From Fontibacterium medardense (lineage in GTDB: Bacteria > Pseudomonadota > Alphaproteobacteria > Pelagibacterales > Pelagibacteraceae): a stretch of 64,000 nucleotides of DNA. Of this stretch, positions 15,369-23,898 are shown piece by piece (position 1 is the first letter of the stretch; each line of letters begins with the position of its first letter). The stretch covers positions 248,001 through 312,000 of the forward strand of contig OZ249404.1 of assembly GCA_965235075.1 (NCBI GenBank), given 5' to 3'. Under the pieces are notes generated by a model. That model was not told the DNA's origin and ran no database searches. It saw only the letters and a list, made by a program, of their open reading frames with translations. Position numbers and translations under genes: made by a program.

Positions 15369-16529
15369 TTAAATTTTAATTTTAAAATCTTTTAAAATCT
15401 TTTTTCTGTGCTGATCAAGCTCAGGAATTTCACCGCGTGTTTTTGGATCTTTATAATTAGACATTTTAATTGGATTTCCGGCCATTTTAAATTTTCCAAT
15501 TTTTTTATGATCTGAACTTACAATCATATTTCTAAATGTAATTTGAGGATTTTCCACAGCTTGTTTAATATTATAAATTGGACCACATGGAATATTCATT
15601 TTAGTAAAAAGTTTAATCCAATTATCTGTTTCATCTTTAATTAAAGATTTTTCTAAAATTATTTTTAAATCTTCTGCGTTTGAATTTCTAAGTTTATTAC
15701 TTATAAATCTTTTATCTTTAATATATTCTTTGCAATCTAATGCGTTACAAAGATTCTCAAATAATTTATCATTACCTGCTGCAATAATTATAAAACTGTC
15801 TTTTGTTTTATAAGCTTCAAAAGGAGTTATCGAGGGGTGACGTGAGCCCATAGGTTTTGGAATTTCACCATTGCTAAAGTATCTTGCAATTGCATTTTCT
15901 AAAATTGCAATTTGACAATCAAGCATAGACACATCAATCTTTCCACCTTTGCCAGTTTTTTCTCTATCAAATAAGGCTGCATTAATTCCAATAGTTGTAA
16001 AAAGTCCTGCGGTAATATCACCAATAGATGTCCCAACTCTTGTTGGCTGCCCATCCGACTGTCCAGTTACACTCATAAGACCACCCATTCCTTGAACAAC
16101 CATGTCGTAAGCAGGCAAACTTTTCAAAGGACCTGTTTGTCCAAATCCAGATGCTGAAGCATAAATTAATTTTGGATATTTTTTCTTTAAAACTTCCCAG
16201 GAGTAACCCCATTTATCTAATGTGCCTGGTCTAAAATTTTCAACTAACACATCGGCTTCTGATAATATTTTTTCAAATATTTTTTTATCGTCTTTATTCT
16301 TCAAATTTAGAGCAATACTTTCTTTGCCCCTGTTAAGAGACATAAAGTAAGCTGAATAATCTTTAATAAATGGACCAAAACTTCTGCTGTCGTCACCTGT
16401 TTCAGGAGCTTCTACTTTTATTACTCTTGCACCAAGATCAGATAGAACCATTGTGCAATAAGGACCAACCAAAACCCTTGTTAAATCTAGTACTATAATG
16501 CCTTTTAATGGACCTGAATTATTTTTCAT
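15369..16529 (-). CDS. Class III CoA-transferase (CaiB/BaiF family)
   Basis: A 386-residue enzyme with the family pattern: LDLTRVLVGPYCTMVLSDLGARVIKVE at the N terminus (described in two adjacent pieces), the catalytic-aspartate region VENFRPGTLDKWG, then ASASGFGQTGP, PAYDMVVQGMGGLMS and GDITAGL. Such enzymes move CoA between acids. It stands divergent from a TRAP transporter and malonyl-CoA decarboxylase, so malonate (or a relative) is the likely acceptor. I start at the ATG at 16529, not the longer frame to 16583, because homology begins there and a good promoter ends just upstream. Confidence 0.88.
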   Translation of the reverse strand: MKNNSGPLKGIIVLDLTRVLVGPYCTMVLSDLGARVIKVEAPETGDDSRSFGPFIKDYSAYFMSLNRGKESIALNLKNKDDKKIFEKILSEADVLVENFRPGTLDKWGYSWEVLKKKYPKLIYASASGFGQTGPLKSLPAYDMVVQGMGGLMSVTGQSDGQPTRVGTSIGDITAGLFTTIGINAALFDREKTGKGGKIDVSMLDCQIAILENAIARYFSNGEIPKPMGSRHPSITPFEAYKTKDSFIIIAAGNDKLFENLCNALDCKEYIKDKRFISNKLRNSNAEDLKIILEKSLIKDETDNWIKLFTKMNIPCGPIYNIKQAVENPQITFRNMIVSSDHKKIGKFKMAGNPIKMSNYKDPKTRGEIPELDQHRKKILKDFKIKI

Positions 16530-16536
16530 CCACAGA

Positions 16537-16573
16537 ATATTACATTGACAAAGAACAACATTCAAATCAGAAT
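16537..16573. promoter_or_regulatory. Back-to-back promoters between CoA-transferase and dctP
   Basis: On the plus strand TTGACA at 16545-16550 and CAGAAT at 16568-16573 are 17 bases apart and point to dctP. On the minus strand TTGAAT (16565-16560) and TAATAT (16542-16537) are also 17 bases apart and point to the CoA-transferase, with the expected start beside its ATG. The overlap means both units could be controlled from one site. Confidence 0.5.
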
Positions 16574-16602
16574 ATTTCAACAAACAAATTTAAAGGGAGA
16601 TC

Positions 16603-17601
16603 ATGAAAATAAAGAAGCATTTATCGATTCTTGTTAGTATAATTTTTTTACTAACTTCATCTAACTCATTTGCTCAAATTATCTTAAAAGCATCTCATCA
16701 ATTTCCAGGTGGAAAAGGTGATGCAAGAGATGAAATGGTTCAAATTCTTGCAAGAGAAGTTGAAAAAGCAAATGTTGGAGTAAAAATTCAAGTTTATCCT
16801 GGGCAATCACTTTATAAAGCAATGGAACAGTACAAACCATTAATTGAAGGACAATTAGATATTACATCATTGCCTTTAGATTATGCATCTGGCTTTCAGC
16901 CAGCTTACAGTGCAACGTTGATGCCAGGTTTAGTAAAAAATCACTCTCACGCAGCACGATTAAATACCTCACCATTTATGAAGGATATAAAAAAAATTAT
17001 GAATAATGATGGAGTTGTTGTTTTAGCAGATGCTTGGCTTGCTGGTGGATTTGCTTCAAAAACTAAATGTATTACAAATCCAGAAACTGTAAAAGGACAA
17101 GTTACAAGAGCAGCAGGAAAAATGTTTGAAGCGATGTTAGTCGGAGCAGGCGCTTCAATTTCTTCAATGGCAAGTTCTGAAGTTTACCAGGGATTACAAA
17201 GCGGTGTTTTAACTGGAGTAAATACTAGCTCTGAGAGTTTTGTATCATTTAAATTATTCGAACAAGTTAAATGTATCACTCCTCCAGGAAAATTTGCTTT
17301 ATGGTTTATGTATGAACCAGTGCTTATGTCTAAAAAATCATTTGATAAATTAAATGACAAACAAAAAGAAGCTGTCATCGCAGCAGGTAAAAAAGCAGAA
17401 GCTTACATGACAAAAGCAGCAGCAGGATTAGATACAAATATGGAAAAAGTATTTAAAGAAAAGGGTGTTCAAGTAGTTCAGATGACTGAGGCTGATTATA
17501 AAGCTTGGTTAGCTATTGCTAAACAAACTTCTTATAAACAGTTTGCTGAAAAAGTTAAAGATGGCGATAAGTTAATCGCTAAAGCTTTAGCAGTTAAATA
17601 A
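16603..17601 (+). CDS. TRAP transporter solute receptor, DctP family
   Basis: A 332-residue periplasmic binding protein with a Sec signal peptide (about residues 1-25, ending SNSFAQ). The DctP-type core includes KASHQFPGGKGDARDEM, VYPGQSLYKAMEQYKPLIEG and the ligand-arginine region VKGQVTRAAGKMFEAML. DctP proteins bind carboxylates for DctQM. A strong Shine-Dalgarno AAAGGGAG sits 5 bases before the ATG. The position before dctQ, dctM and malonyl-CoA decarboxylase suggests malonate or a similar dicarboxylate. A hairpin terminator follows the stop. Confidence 0.92.
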   Translation: MKIKKHLSILVSIIFLLTSSNSFAQIILKASHQFPGGKGDARDEMVQILAREVEKANVGVKIQVYPGQSLYKAMEQYKPLIEGQLDITSLPLDYASGFQPAYSATLMPGLVKNHSHAARLNTSPFMKDIKKIMNNDGVVVLADAWLAGGFASKTKCITNPETVKGQVTRAAGKMFEAMLVGAGASISSMASSEVYQGLQSGVLTGVNTSSESFVSFKLFEQVKCITPPGKFALWFMYEPVLMSKKSFDKLNDKQKEAVIAAGKKAEAYMTKAAAGLDTNMEKVFKEKGVQVVQMTEADYKAWLAIAKQTSYKQFAEKVKDGDKLIAKALAVK

Positions 17602-17610
17602 ATTAAACTA

Positions 17611-17641
17611 GCCGGTGGATTTAAAAGTCCACCGGCTTTTT
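17611..17641 (+). terminator. Hairpin with T-run between dctP and dctQ (partial terminator)
   Basis: GCCGGTGGA at 17611-17619 pairs perfectly with TCCACCGGC at 17628-17636 and is followed by five T's. The 9-bp GC-rich stem is conspicuous in this AT-rich sequence. It sits inside an operon, 6 bases before the dctQ ATG, so it probably reduces read-through so that receptor mRNA exceeds permease mRNA and shields the receptor 3' end. Confidence 0.85.
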
Positions 17642-17646
17642 ACTGC

Positions 17647-18147
17647 ATGTTTGCATTCATTAAATTTATTCACTTACTTTCAAAAATTTGTGGAATAATT
17701 TCAACTGCTTTAATTGCATCGGCAGTTTTAGTTACAACTCAAATGGTTATAGTTAGATATGTTTTTAAGATGTCGACTGTTTGGCAAACTGAATATGTAA
17801 TTTTTTCATTAGCAGCGGCAACATTTGTTGGTGCGCCTTATGTTTTAATGAAAAAAGGTCATGTAAATGTTGATTTAATCCCTTACTATTTAAATCAAAA
17901 AGGTAAAAATTTCCTAGCAATTGTATCTGCAATTCTAGCATTGTTATTTTTAGCTGTTCTTTTTTATTCAAGTGTTCAGTTAACAAATCATGCGTGGGTT
18001 AAAAATATAAAAACACCAACAATTTGGAATTTCCCTTTATGGAAAGTTTATATTTTTTTACCTTTAGGAATGGGAATATTAGTACTTCAATATTTGGCAG
18101 ATATTCTTTCAATTATTTATAATTATGACAACCCAAAAGGAGATTAA
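17647..18147 (+). CDS. TRAP transporter small permease, DctQ family
   Basis: A 166-residue protein with four predicted membrane helices and the DctQ features RYVFKMSTVWQTEYVIFSL near residues 38-56 and AAATFVGAPYVLMKKGHVNVD. It partners DctM in the sodium-driven TRAP complex. It abuts dctM with no gap (stop TAA immediately followed by the dctM ATG) and follows the dctP terminator hairpin. Confidence 0.9.
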   Translation: MFAFIKFIHLLSKICGIISTALIASAVLVTTQMVIVRYVFKMSTVWQTEYVIFSLAAATFVGAPYVLMKKGHVNVDLIPYYLNQKGKNFLAIVSAILALLFLAVLFYSSVQLTNHAWVKNIKTPTIWNFPLWKVYIFLPLGMGILVLQYLADILSIIYNYDNPKGD

Positions 18148-19458
18148 ATGTCACCATTAATGCTATCAGTTTGGATCATGGTTGCAACTTTTGCAGTTCT
18201 TGCAACTGGTATACCTATAGCTTTTGGATTGGCTCTTGTTTCAACTGTTTTCTTTTTAGTAATAGAAGGATTTGGAAGAGTTCCTCTTGTCGCTGAGCAA
18301 TTTTTTAATGGATTGCAGGATTTTGGGATTGTAACAATCCCAATGTTTTTACTTATGGGAATAGCAGTAGCTGCATCTCCAGCTGGAAAAGATTTATATT
18401 CCGCTCTTGATCGTTGGTTAAATAAAGTTCCAGGAGGATTGGTATTATCAAATTTAGGAGCATGTTCTATTTTCGCGGCTCTTTGTGGATCATCCCCAGC
18501 AACTTGCGCAGCAATTGGAAAAATGGGTATACCGGAGATGAGAAAAAGAGGTTATTCTGCTGAACTTGCATCAGGAACAATTTGTGCAGGAGGAACTTTA
18601 GGAATTTTAATTCCACCTAGCATTACCATGATCATTTATGGAATTTCAACAGGAACATCTATTGGAAAATTATTTATAGCAGGAATAATTCCTGGGATTA
18701 TGCTTACAACTTTATTTATGGGCTGGGCTTATATTTATGCAAGAATAAATAGAGAGGGCTCTGAAAAAGTTGAGGTAAGAGAATATACATGGAAAGAAAG
18801 ATTTGAAATACTTCCTAAAATTATTCCATTTCTTTTGCTTGTAGTTGGCGTTCTTTACGTTCTATATGGAGGTATCGCAACACCAAATGAAGCTTCAGCA
18901 GTTGGTGCATTGATCAGTATAATCTTAGTTGCGATTGTTTATAAAATGTACAAATTTAAAGACATTTGGGCGATACTCACAGAGTCCATGCAGGAAAGCG
19001 TTATGTTAATGATGATCATTGCAGCGTCTTTCTTATTTAGCTTTATTTTATCTAATCTTTACGTAACACAAACTTTAGCTAATGAGATGGTAGCTATAGC
19101 GTCAAACAAATGGTTATTGATGCTTTATATTAATATATTTTTGTTAATAGCTGGATGTTTTTTACCACCAGTTGCAATCATTTTAATGACTGCACCAATA
19201 TTATATCCAATTATAACTGCCGCGGGTTTTGACCCAATTTGGTTTGGTGTGATGATGACTATCAACATGGAAATTGGTCTAATAACACCTCCAGTTGGAC
19301 TTAATTTATTTGTTATCCAGGGAATTGCTCCAGACATATCTATTGGAAAAATATTAAAAGGATCTTTCCCTTTTGTATTGTTGATGATGTTGCAAATAGT
19401 TCTACTTTGCATTTTTCCAGAAATTGCCACTTGGCTTCCTGCAGCTGTCATGAAATAA
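18148..19458 (+). CDS. TRAP transporter large permease, DctM family
   Basis: A 436-residue, about 12-helix transport subunit. Family motifs are visible in VTIPMFLLMGIAVAASPAGKDLY, SIFAALCGSSPATCAAIGKMGIPEM (split across adjacent segments) and GLITPPVGLNLFVIQGIA. It forms the translocation channel with DctQ. Shine-Dalgarno AAAGGAG precedes the ATG. The malonyl-CoA decarboxylase gene follows after 7 bases, which ties the transported acid to that enzyme. Confidence 0.93.
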   Translation: MSPLMLSVWIMVATFAVLATGIPIAFGLALVSTVFFLVIEGFGRVPLVAEQFFNGLQDFGIVTIPMFLLMGIAVAASPAGKDLYSALDRWLNKVPGGLVLSNLGACSIFAALCGSSPATCAAIGKMGIPEMRKRGYSAELASGTICAGGTLGILIPPSITMIIYGISTGTSIGKLFIAGIIPGIMLTTLFMGWAYIYARINREGSEKVEVREYTWKERFEILPKIIPFLLLVVGVLYVLYGGIATPNEASAVGALISIILVAIVYKMYKFKDIWAILTESMQESVMLMMIIAASFLFSFILSNLYVTQTLANEMVAIASNKWLLMLYINIFLLIAGCFLPPVAIILMTAPILYPIITAAGFDPIWFGVMMTINMEIGLITPPVGLNLFVIQGIAPDISIGKILKGSFPFVLLMMLQIVLLCIFPEIATWLPAAVMK

Positions 19459-19465
19459 AAGTCCC

Positions 19466-20773
19466 ATGTCGGGATTAAAAAAGTTTCTAACCTTTGTTGC
19501 TGATAAGGGAAAAAGTTTTTTTAGCAATTTATTTACCAAAAAAAAAGATACCGCTTCTCACTTAACAGATTTATGTGAACAACTTATCTCAGAAGATGGG
19601 GTTGTTTCAGGCATAACTATTGCAAGAGAAATTTGGCAGCTTTATGGAAAAACAACCTTAGAAGAGAAAGAAAAATTTTTCTTAGAAATTGATAAAAAGT
19701 TTAAACCAGATTATTTAGTCATTAATAGAGCATGCAGAGATTTTATTGATAGTAGTAACGAAACTACCTTAGGAATTTTAAATCAAGCAACAGAAGGTAG
19801 AAGACAAGAATTAATTAGAAGATTAAATTTAGCTCCTAATGGAACGCAGTATTTAGTTAGAATGCGTGAAGATTTAATTTATTTTTTAAATAAGCATGAA
19901 AAATTAAAAGGCCTAGATAAAGATTTTAGACATTTGTTTAGATCTTGGTTTAATCCAGGTTTTTTAAAATTAACTAGAATTAAAAAGGATACTGATCCTG
20001 ATATTCTGCAAAAAATTATCAAGAATGAGAGAGTTCATGAAATTAAAAGCATCGAAGCGCTTTATAGGAGACTAGAAAACGACAGATTATTATTTGCCTA
20101 TTTTCATCCCATTCTTGATAAAGAACCTTTAATATTTGTCCAGGTTGCCTTTACCAAGGGAGTTGGCAATTCAATACAGGCTATTACAGAAGGCGATATC
20201 AGCAATGCAGATGATTATGATGCTGTAACTTTTTATTCTATTAGTAACTCCAATAAAGGTCTTCAAGGAATTACACTTGGAAATTTTTTAATTAAAAGAG
20301 TAGTGTTTGAGATTCAACAAGAATTTCCTAAGGTTAAAAACTTCTACACATTGTCACCAATACCAGGTCTAGCAACTTGGTTCACTAAACAATCCGATGA
20401 TAAAATAAAAAAAATACTAAAAAATTATGATTATACACAACTAATGTTTTTAAAAGAGCAAGACGATATTGCCTTTAATCATAATAAAATCGAAAAGAAT
20501 AAAGATGCTTTAAAAAAATTAGTTTATTATTATTTAACGGAAGAAAAAGTTAATAAAAAACCTGTTAATGGAGTTGCTTATTTTCACTTAAATAATGGTG
20601 CATCAATTTACGATATCGTTATTAATGGAAACCTATCTTTAAATGGTTACAAAGAGTCTTTTGGAATAATGGTTAATTATTATTATGAACTTGAAAAAAT
20701 AGTTAAAAATCACGAAGATTTTGTTAATAAAGGTAAAATTTCAATAATGGATAATTTAAAAGAGCATGTCTAA
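19466..20773 (+). CDS. Malonyl-CoA decarboxylase
   Basis: A 435-residue enzyme that converts malonyl-CoA to acetyl-CoA and carbon dioxide. The helical N-terminal domain (about residues 1-150) is followed by the acetyltransferase-like catalytic domain. The motifs GLQGITLGNFLIKRVV, LSPIPG (S297) and AYFHLNNGA (H374) correspond to the catalytic serine and histidine regions of characterised malonyl-CoA decarboxylases. With the TRAP transporter and divergent CoA-transferase it completes a malonate-use module. It overlaps dusA by 8 bases. Confidence 0.93.
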   Translation: MSGLKKFLTFVADKGKSFFSNLFTKKKDTASHLTDLCEQLISEDGVVSGITIAREIWQLYGKTTLEEKEKFFLEIDKKFKPDYLVINRACRDFIDSSNETTLGILNQATEGRRQELIRRLNLAPNGTQYLVRMREDLIYFLNKHEKLKGLDKDFRHLFRSWFNPGFLKLTRIKKDTDPDILQKIIKNERVHEIKSIEALYRRLENDRLLFAYFHPILDKEPLIFVQVAFTKGVGNSIQAITEGDISNADDYDAVTFYSISNSNKGLQGITLGNFLIKRVVFEIQQEFPKVKNFYTLSPIPGLATWFTKQSDDKIKKILKNYDYTQLMFLKEQDDIAFNHNKIEKNKDALKKLVYYYLTEEKVNKKPVNGVAYFHLNNGASIYDIVINGNLSLNGYKESFGIMVNYYYELEKIVKNHEDFVNKGKISIMDNLKEHV

Positions 20774-21761
20774 AGTTAATAGAAAAGTTTCTGTAGCTCC
20801 GATGATGGATTGCACCGATAGACATGATCGTTACTTTCTAAGACTAATAAGTAAAAACGTTATGCTTTATTCTGAAATGATAGCAACAGGGGCTATTCTT
20901 AAAGGCAAACAAAGGAATGTTTTAGAATTTAGCGAGTTTGAAAAGCCAGTTGCTCTTCAATTAGGGGGATCATCAGCTAAAGAGTTAGCAGAGTCATCAA
21001 AAATTGCAGAAGATTATAATTACGATGAGATTAATTTAAATTTAGGATGTCCAAGTAAAAAGGTTCAAAAGAATAAATTTGGAGCGTGTTTAATCAAAGA
21101 GCCAGATTTAGTTGCTGAATGTTTAAATAGTATGGTGAATGCAACAAAACTTCCAGTAACAGTTAAAACTAGAATTGGTTTTGATGATGTGGAAGATTTT
21201 GAATATTTAGATAAATTTATAAAAAAAATTGCAAGCACAGGAGTTAAAACGGTAATCTTACATGCAAGAAAGGCAATTCTTAAAGATTTAAGTCCAAGAG
21301 ATAATTTGAGAATACCAAAATTAAATTATGGAATTGTAAAACAGATTAAAGATAGTAATCCTAATTTAGAAATTATTATTAACGGTGGAATTACAAAAAC
21401 AGATGAAATTAAAGAACATTTAAATAATGTTGATGGTGTGATGATCGGTAGATCTATTTATCATTCACCTTATTTTTTAGCAGAAATTGAAAAAGAAATA
21501 TTTAACAATGAAGATGTTCCGACACGTGAAGAAGTTGTTAAAAAAATTGTAGAATATTGTTTGGCTGAAGTTAAAAAGGGAACTCGTGTCAATCAGGTCA
21601 TGAGACATACCGTTGGTTTGTTTCATGGGATTAGTGGAGCCAATTATTGGAAAAGATATTTAAGCAATAATATGTTAGTGCGTGACGCCGATGTTAACAA
21701 AGTGAATTATATGCTGGATTTAGTAAAGCATAACTCAGTTAATATAGTTGAAAATAATTAA
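20766..21761 (+). CDS. dusA: tRNA-dihydrouridine(20/20a) synthase DusA
   Basis: A 331-residue FMN-dependent TIM-barrel enzyme. The start VSVAPMMDCTDRHDRYFLR, the EINLNLGCPSKKVQKNKFGA motif with its catalytic cysteine (C97-type position) and VDGVMIGRSIYHSPYFL assign it to the Dus family, and RDHRYFLR-type N terminus and length favour DusA over DusB or DusC. It reduces U20/U20a in the D-loop. Its start lies within the end of the malonyl-CoA decarboxylase gene. Confidence 0.92.
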   Translation: MSKVNRKVSVAPMMDCTDRHDRYFLRLISKNVMLYSEMIATGAILKGKQRNVLEFSEFEKPVALQLGGSSAKELAESSKIAEDYNYDEINLNLGCPSKKVQKNKFGACLIKEPDLVAECLNSMVNATKLPVTVKTRIGFDDVEDFEYLDKFIKKIASTGVKTVILHARKAILKDLSPRDNLRIPKLNYGIVKQIKDSNPNLEIIINGGITKTDEIKEHLNNVDGVMIGRSIYHSPYFLAEIEKEIFNNEDVPTREEVVKKIVEYCLAEVKKGTRVNQVMRHTVGLFHGISGANYWKRYLSNNMLVRDADVNKVNYMLDLVKHNSVNIVENN

Positions 21762-21787
21762 TTTTTTTTAGTTTAAATAAATTTATT

Positions 21788-22275
21788 ATGCTTTTTTTTA
21801 AAAGACTATTTTCAAGTAGTAATTTAGAATTAAAAGTTAATGATGGGGTAGAGCAGCCGCTGGTTATAAAGGCCAAGCAGGAGACTGTGTAGTAAGATCT
21901 ATTGCGATTGCAACAGGAATGCCTTATCAAAAAGTTTATGATGATTTATTTAAAGCTAATGAAGAATTTAGAAATACATCAAGAACTAAACTAGCTCGAA
22001 GTTTAAAACAAAGACACGATAGTCCAAGAACAGGAACGCATAGAGCTGTATTAAATAAATATTTAGAAAAATTAGGATGGAAATGGACGCCCACTATGTT
22101 TGTAGGACAAGGTTGTAAGGTTCATTTAAAAAAAGAAGAACTACCTATGGGTACATTAATTGTATCTTGTTCTAAACATTTAACGGTTGTTATTAATGGA
22201 GTTCTTCATGATGTTTTTGATTGTTCTAGAAATGGCACTCGTTGTGTTTATGGGTATTGGACTAAAGGTAGCTAG
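21788..22275 (+). CDS. Cysteine-protease-like protein, frame broken by a one-base indel
   Basis: The intact downstream frame (21919-22275) begins inside a conserved-looking domain: bases 21850-21918 encode, in the same frame, AGYKGQAGDCVVRSIAIATG but no start codon. An ATG at 21788 opens a second frame (MLFFKRLFSSSNLELKVNDG) that would join it if the GGGG at 21844-21847 were five G's. The joined product is about 162 residues, with a papain/C39-like DCVVRS cysteine and KHLTVVINGVLHDVFD histidine. Either a sequencing error or a true frameshift. Substrate and role are unknown. Confidence 0.6.
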
Positions 22276-23726
22276 ATTTTCTGATCGTATTCGCCAATTT
22301 TTCCAGTCTTTTGCAGTAAATTATCTATAAATTCAAAGATCTTTTTTTTACGTTCATTTGATGTCGGGCTTTCAGTTACCACAACCAAAGAAGGCTTGTT
22401 AGATGAGGCTCTAATTAATCCCCACGACCCATCTTCTAGTGAAAAACGCACACCATTAATTGTTAAAATATCTGTAATAAACTGATTGTCTATTTTAGTA
22501 TTTTTTAATTTTAATATTTCTACTTGTTTGATTAAATCCTCAACTACTTGATATTTTTCTTCATCTTTACAGAATGGAGCCATAGTAGGCGTTTGATACG
22601 TCTTAGGTAAATCATTGATTATTTCATTTATTTTTTTACTTTGATCATTAAGCAAATGACAAACCTGAAGAGCAGAATTAATTCCATCATCATAACCATA
22701 GCCTAGTGGTTCATTAAAAAAGAAGTGACCGCTCTTTTCAAATCCAGCAAGCGCTTTAATCTGGTTAACTTTTCTTTTAATATGAGAATGTCCTGTCTTC
22801 CAATAGATAGTTTCGCAGTTATTTTCTTTTAAAATTTTATCATTAGCGAATAAACCGGTAGATTTAACATCTACAATAAACTTAGATCCTTTATATTTTG
22901 GAGCAAGGTTTCGAGCTATTAAAAGCCCAATCTTATCTGAAAATATTTCTTCTCCCTTATTATCAATTACCCCAACTCTATCTCCATCTCCATCAAAACC
23001 AAACCCAACATCTGCATTATTTTCTTTAACAGCTTTTGCAATTGCATGTAACATTTCTAAGTCTTCAGGATTAGGATTGTATTTTGGAAAAGTAAAATCT
23101 AAATTACAATCTAATTCTACAACTTCACAACCAATTCCTCTTAAAATTTGAGGAGCAAACACTCCAGCAGTTCCATTTCCGCATGCAACAACAGCTTTAA
23201 TTTTTTTTTGTATTTTATTTTTTGATATTAAATTATTTATATATATTTCCTTAAATCCTTTGATTTCTTTATATGATCCTTTATCAAATTTAAATTTTTG
23301 ATTTAGAACAATATCTTTAAGTTCATTCATTTCTTCAGGTGCATGAGTTAATCCTTTTTCAATTCCCATCTTAACTCCAGTCCAACCATTTTCATTATGA
23401 CTCGCTGTAACCATAGCAACCCCATCAGCATTTAGTTCAAATTGAGCAAAATAAACCATAGGCGAAAGAGATAGGCCTACATCCTCAACTTGACAGCCAG
23501 CTAGCATTAATCCCTCCGTCAGCGATTTTTTTATTTCTTCACTGTAAGATCGATAATCGTGCCCAATAATTACTCTTGGGTTTTTTTTAGTTCGATTCGT
23601 GATTTGAGTTCCAAGACCGATTCCTAAATTTTTCATGCCTTCCAGATTAATGTCTTTTGGGTACAACCATCTCGCGTCGTATTCTCTAAAACCATTTCTG
23701 TTTATGTTAATATCTTTAGAATCCAT
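22272..23726 (-). CDS. Phosphomannomutase / phosphoglucomutase
   Basis: A 484-residue alpha-D-phosphohexomutase. The phosphoserine loop is VTASHNENGWTGVKMG, the metal loop is GFDGDGDRVGV, and a sugar-specificity loop GFEKSGHFFF and phosphate-binding end SNKPSLVVVTES complete the four domains. It interconverts hexose 1- and 6-phosphates for nucleotide-sugar synthesis. Length and motifs fit the AlgC/ManB bifunctional type. Its start codon lies inside a 12-bp inverted repeat. Confidence 0.9.
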   Translation of the reverse strand: MDSKDININRNGFREYDARWLYPKDINLEGMKNLGIGLGTQITNRTKKNPRVIIGHDYRSYSEEIKKSLTEGLMLAGCQVEDVGLSLSPMVYFAQFELNADGVAMVTASHNENGWTGVKMGIEKGLTHAPEEMNELKDIVLNQKFKFDKGSYKEIKGFKEIYINNLISKNKIQKKIKAVVACGNGTAGVFAPQILRGIGCEVVELDCNLDFTFPKYNPNPEDLEMLHAIAKAVKENNADVGFGFDGDGDRVGVIDNKGEEIFSDKIGLLIARNLAPKYKGSKFIVDVKSTGLFANDKILKENNCETIYWKTGHSHIKRKVNQIKALAGFEKSGHFFFNEPLGYGYDDGINSALQVCHLLNDQSKKINEIINDLPKTYQTPTMAPFCKDEEKYQVVEDLIKQVEILKLKNTKIDNQFITDILTINGVRFSLEDGSWGLIRASSNKPSLVVVTESPTSNERKKKIFEFIDNLLQKTGKIGEYDQKI

Positions 23727-23754
23727 TAAAAAATTAATTGTTATTTTTTAATGG
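23723..23754 (-). promoter_or_regulatory. 12-bp inverted repeat spanning the phosphohexomutase start codon
   Basis: CCATTAAAAAAT (23723-23734) pairs with ATTTTTTAATGG (23743-23754) around an 8-base loop. Read on the minus strand the ATG at 23726-23724 sits near the base of the 3' arm, so folding of the mRNA would hide the start codon. It could also be an operator. Confidence 0.5.
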
Positions 23755-23794
23755 TTTATCAAAATTAAATTTTTTTAATTGACTTTTTTATAAT

Positions 23795-23809
23795 GTTCTA
23801 TTAATGTTC
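23795..23809. promoter_or_regulatory. Candidate LexA (SOS) box upstream of nrdAB
   Basis: GTTC at 23795-23798, seven bases, then GTTC at 23806-23809: exactly the GTTC-N7-GTTC direct repeat described for alphaproteobacterial LexA. It lies within an 11-bp tandem repeat (AATGTTCTATT twice, 23792-23813), just downstream of a TATAAT at 23789-23794 and about 90 bases before nrdA, a position suited to repression. Confidence 0.5.
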
Positions 23810-23850
23810 TATTGAACTATACTTATTAATGGTATATTCATGATTTTGTA

Positions 23851-23867
23851 ACACAACATGTAGTTGT
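23851..23867. promoter_or_regulatory. Imperfect dyad resembling an NrdR box
   Basis: ACACAACATGTAGTTGT holds the inverted arms ACAAC and GTTGT and partly resembles the NrdR consensus ACACWATATATWGTGT, with one extra base. NrdR normally binds two such boxes about three helical turns apart, and I see only one, 32 bases before the nrdA ATG. Confidence 0.25.
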
Positions 23868-23898
23868 TTTACCAATAAAATCTAATAAAATTAGAATT

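Noticed and set aside
19125..19451. A 108-residue minus-strand frame inside dctM.
   Set aside because: It lies wholly within the permease gene and mirrors its sequence; no independent motif or start signal.
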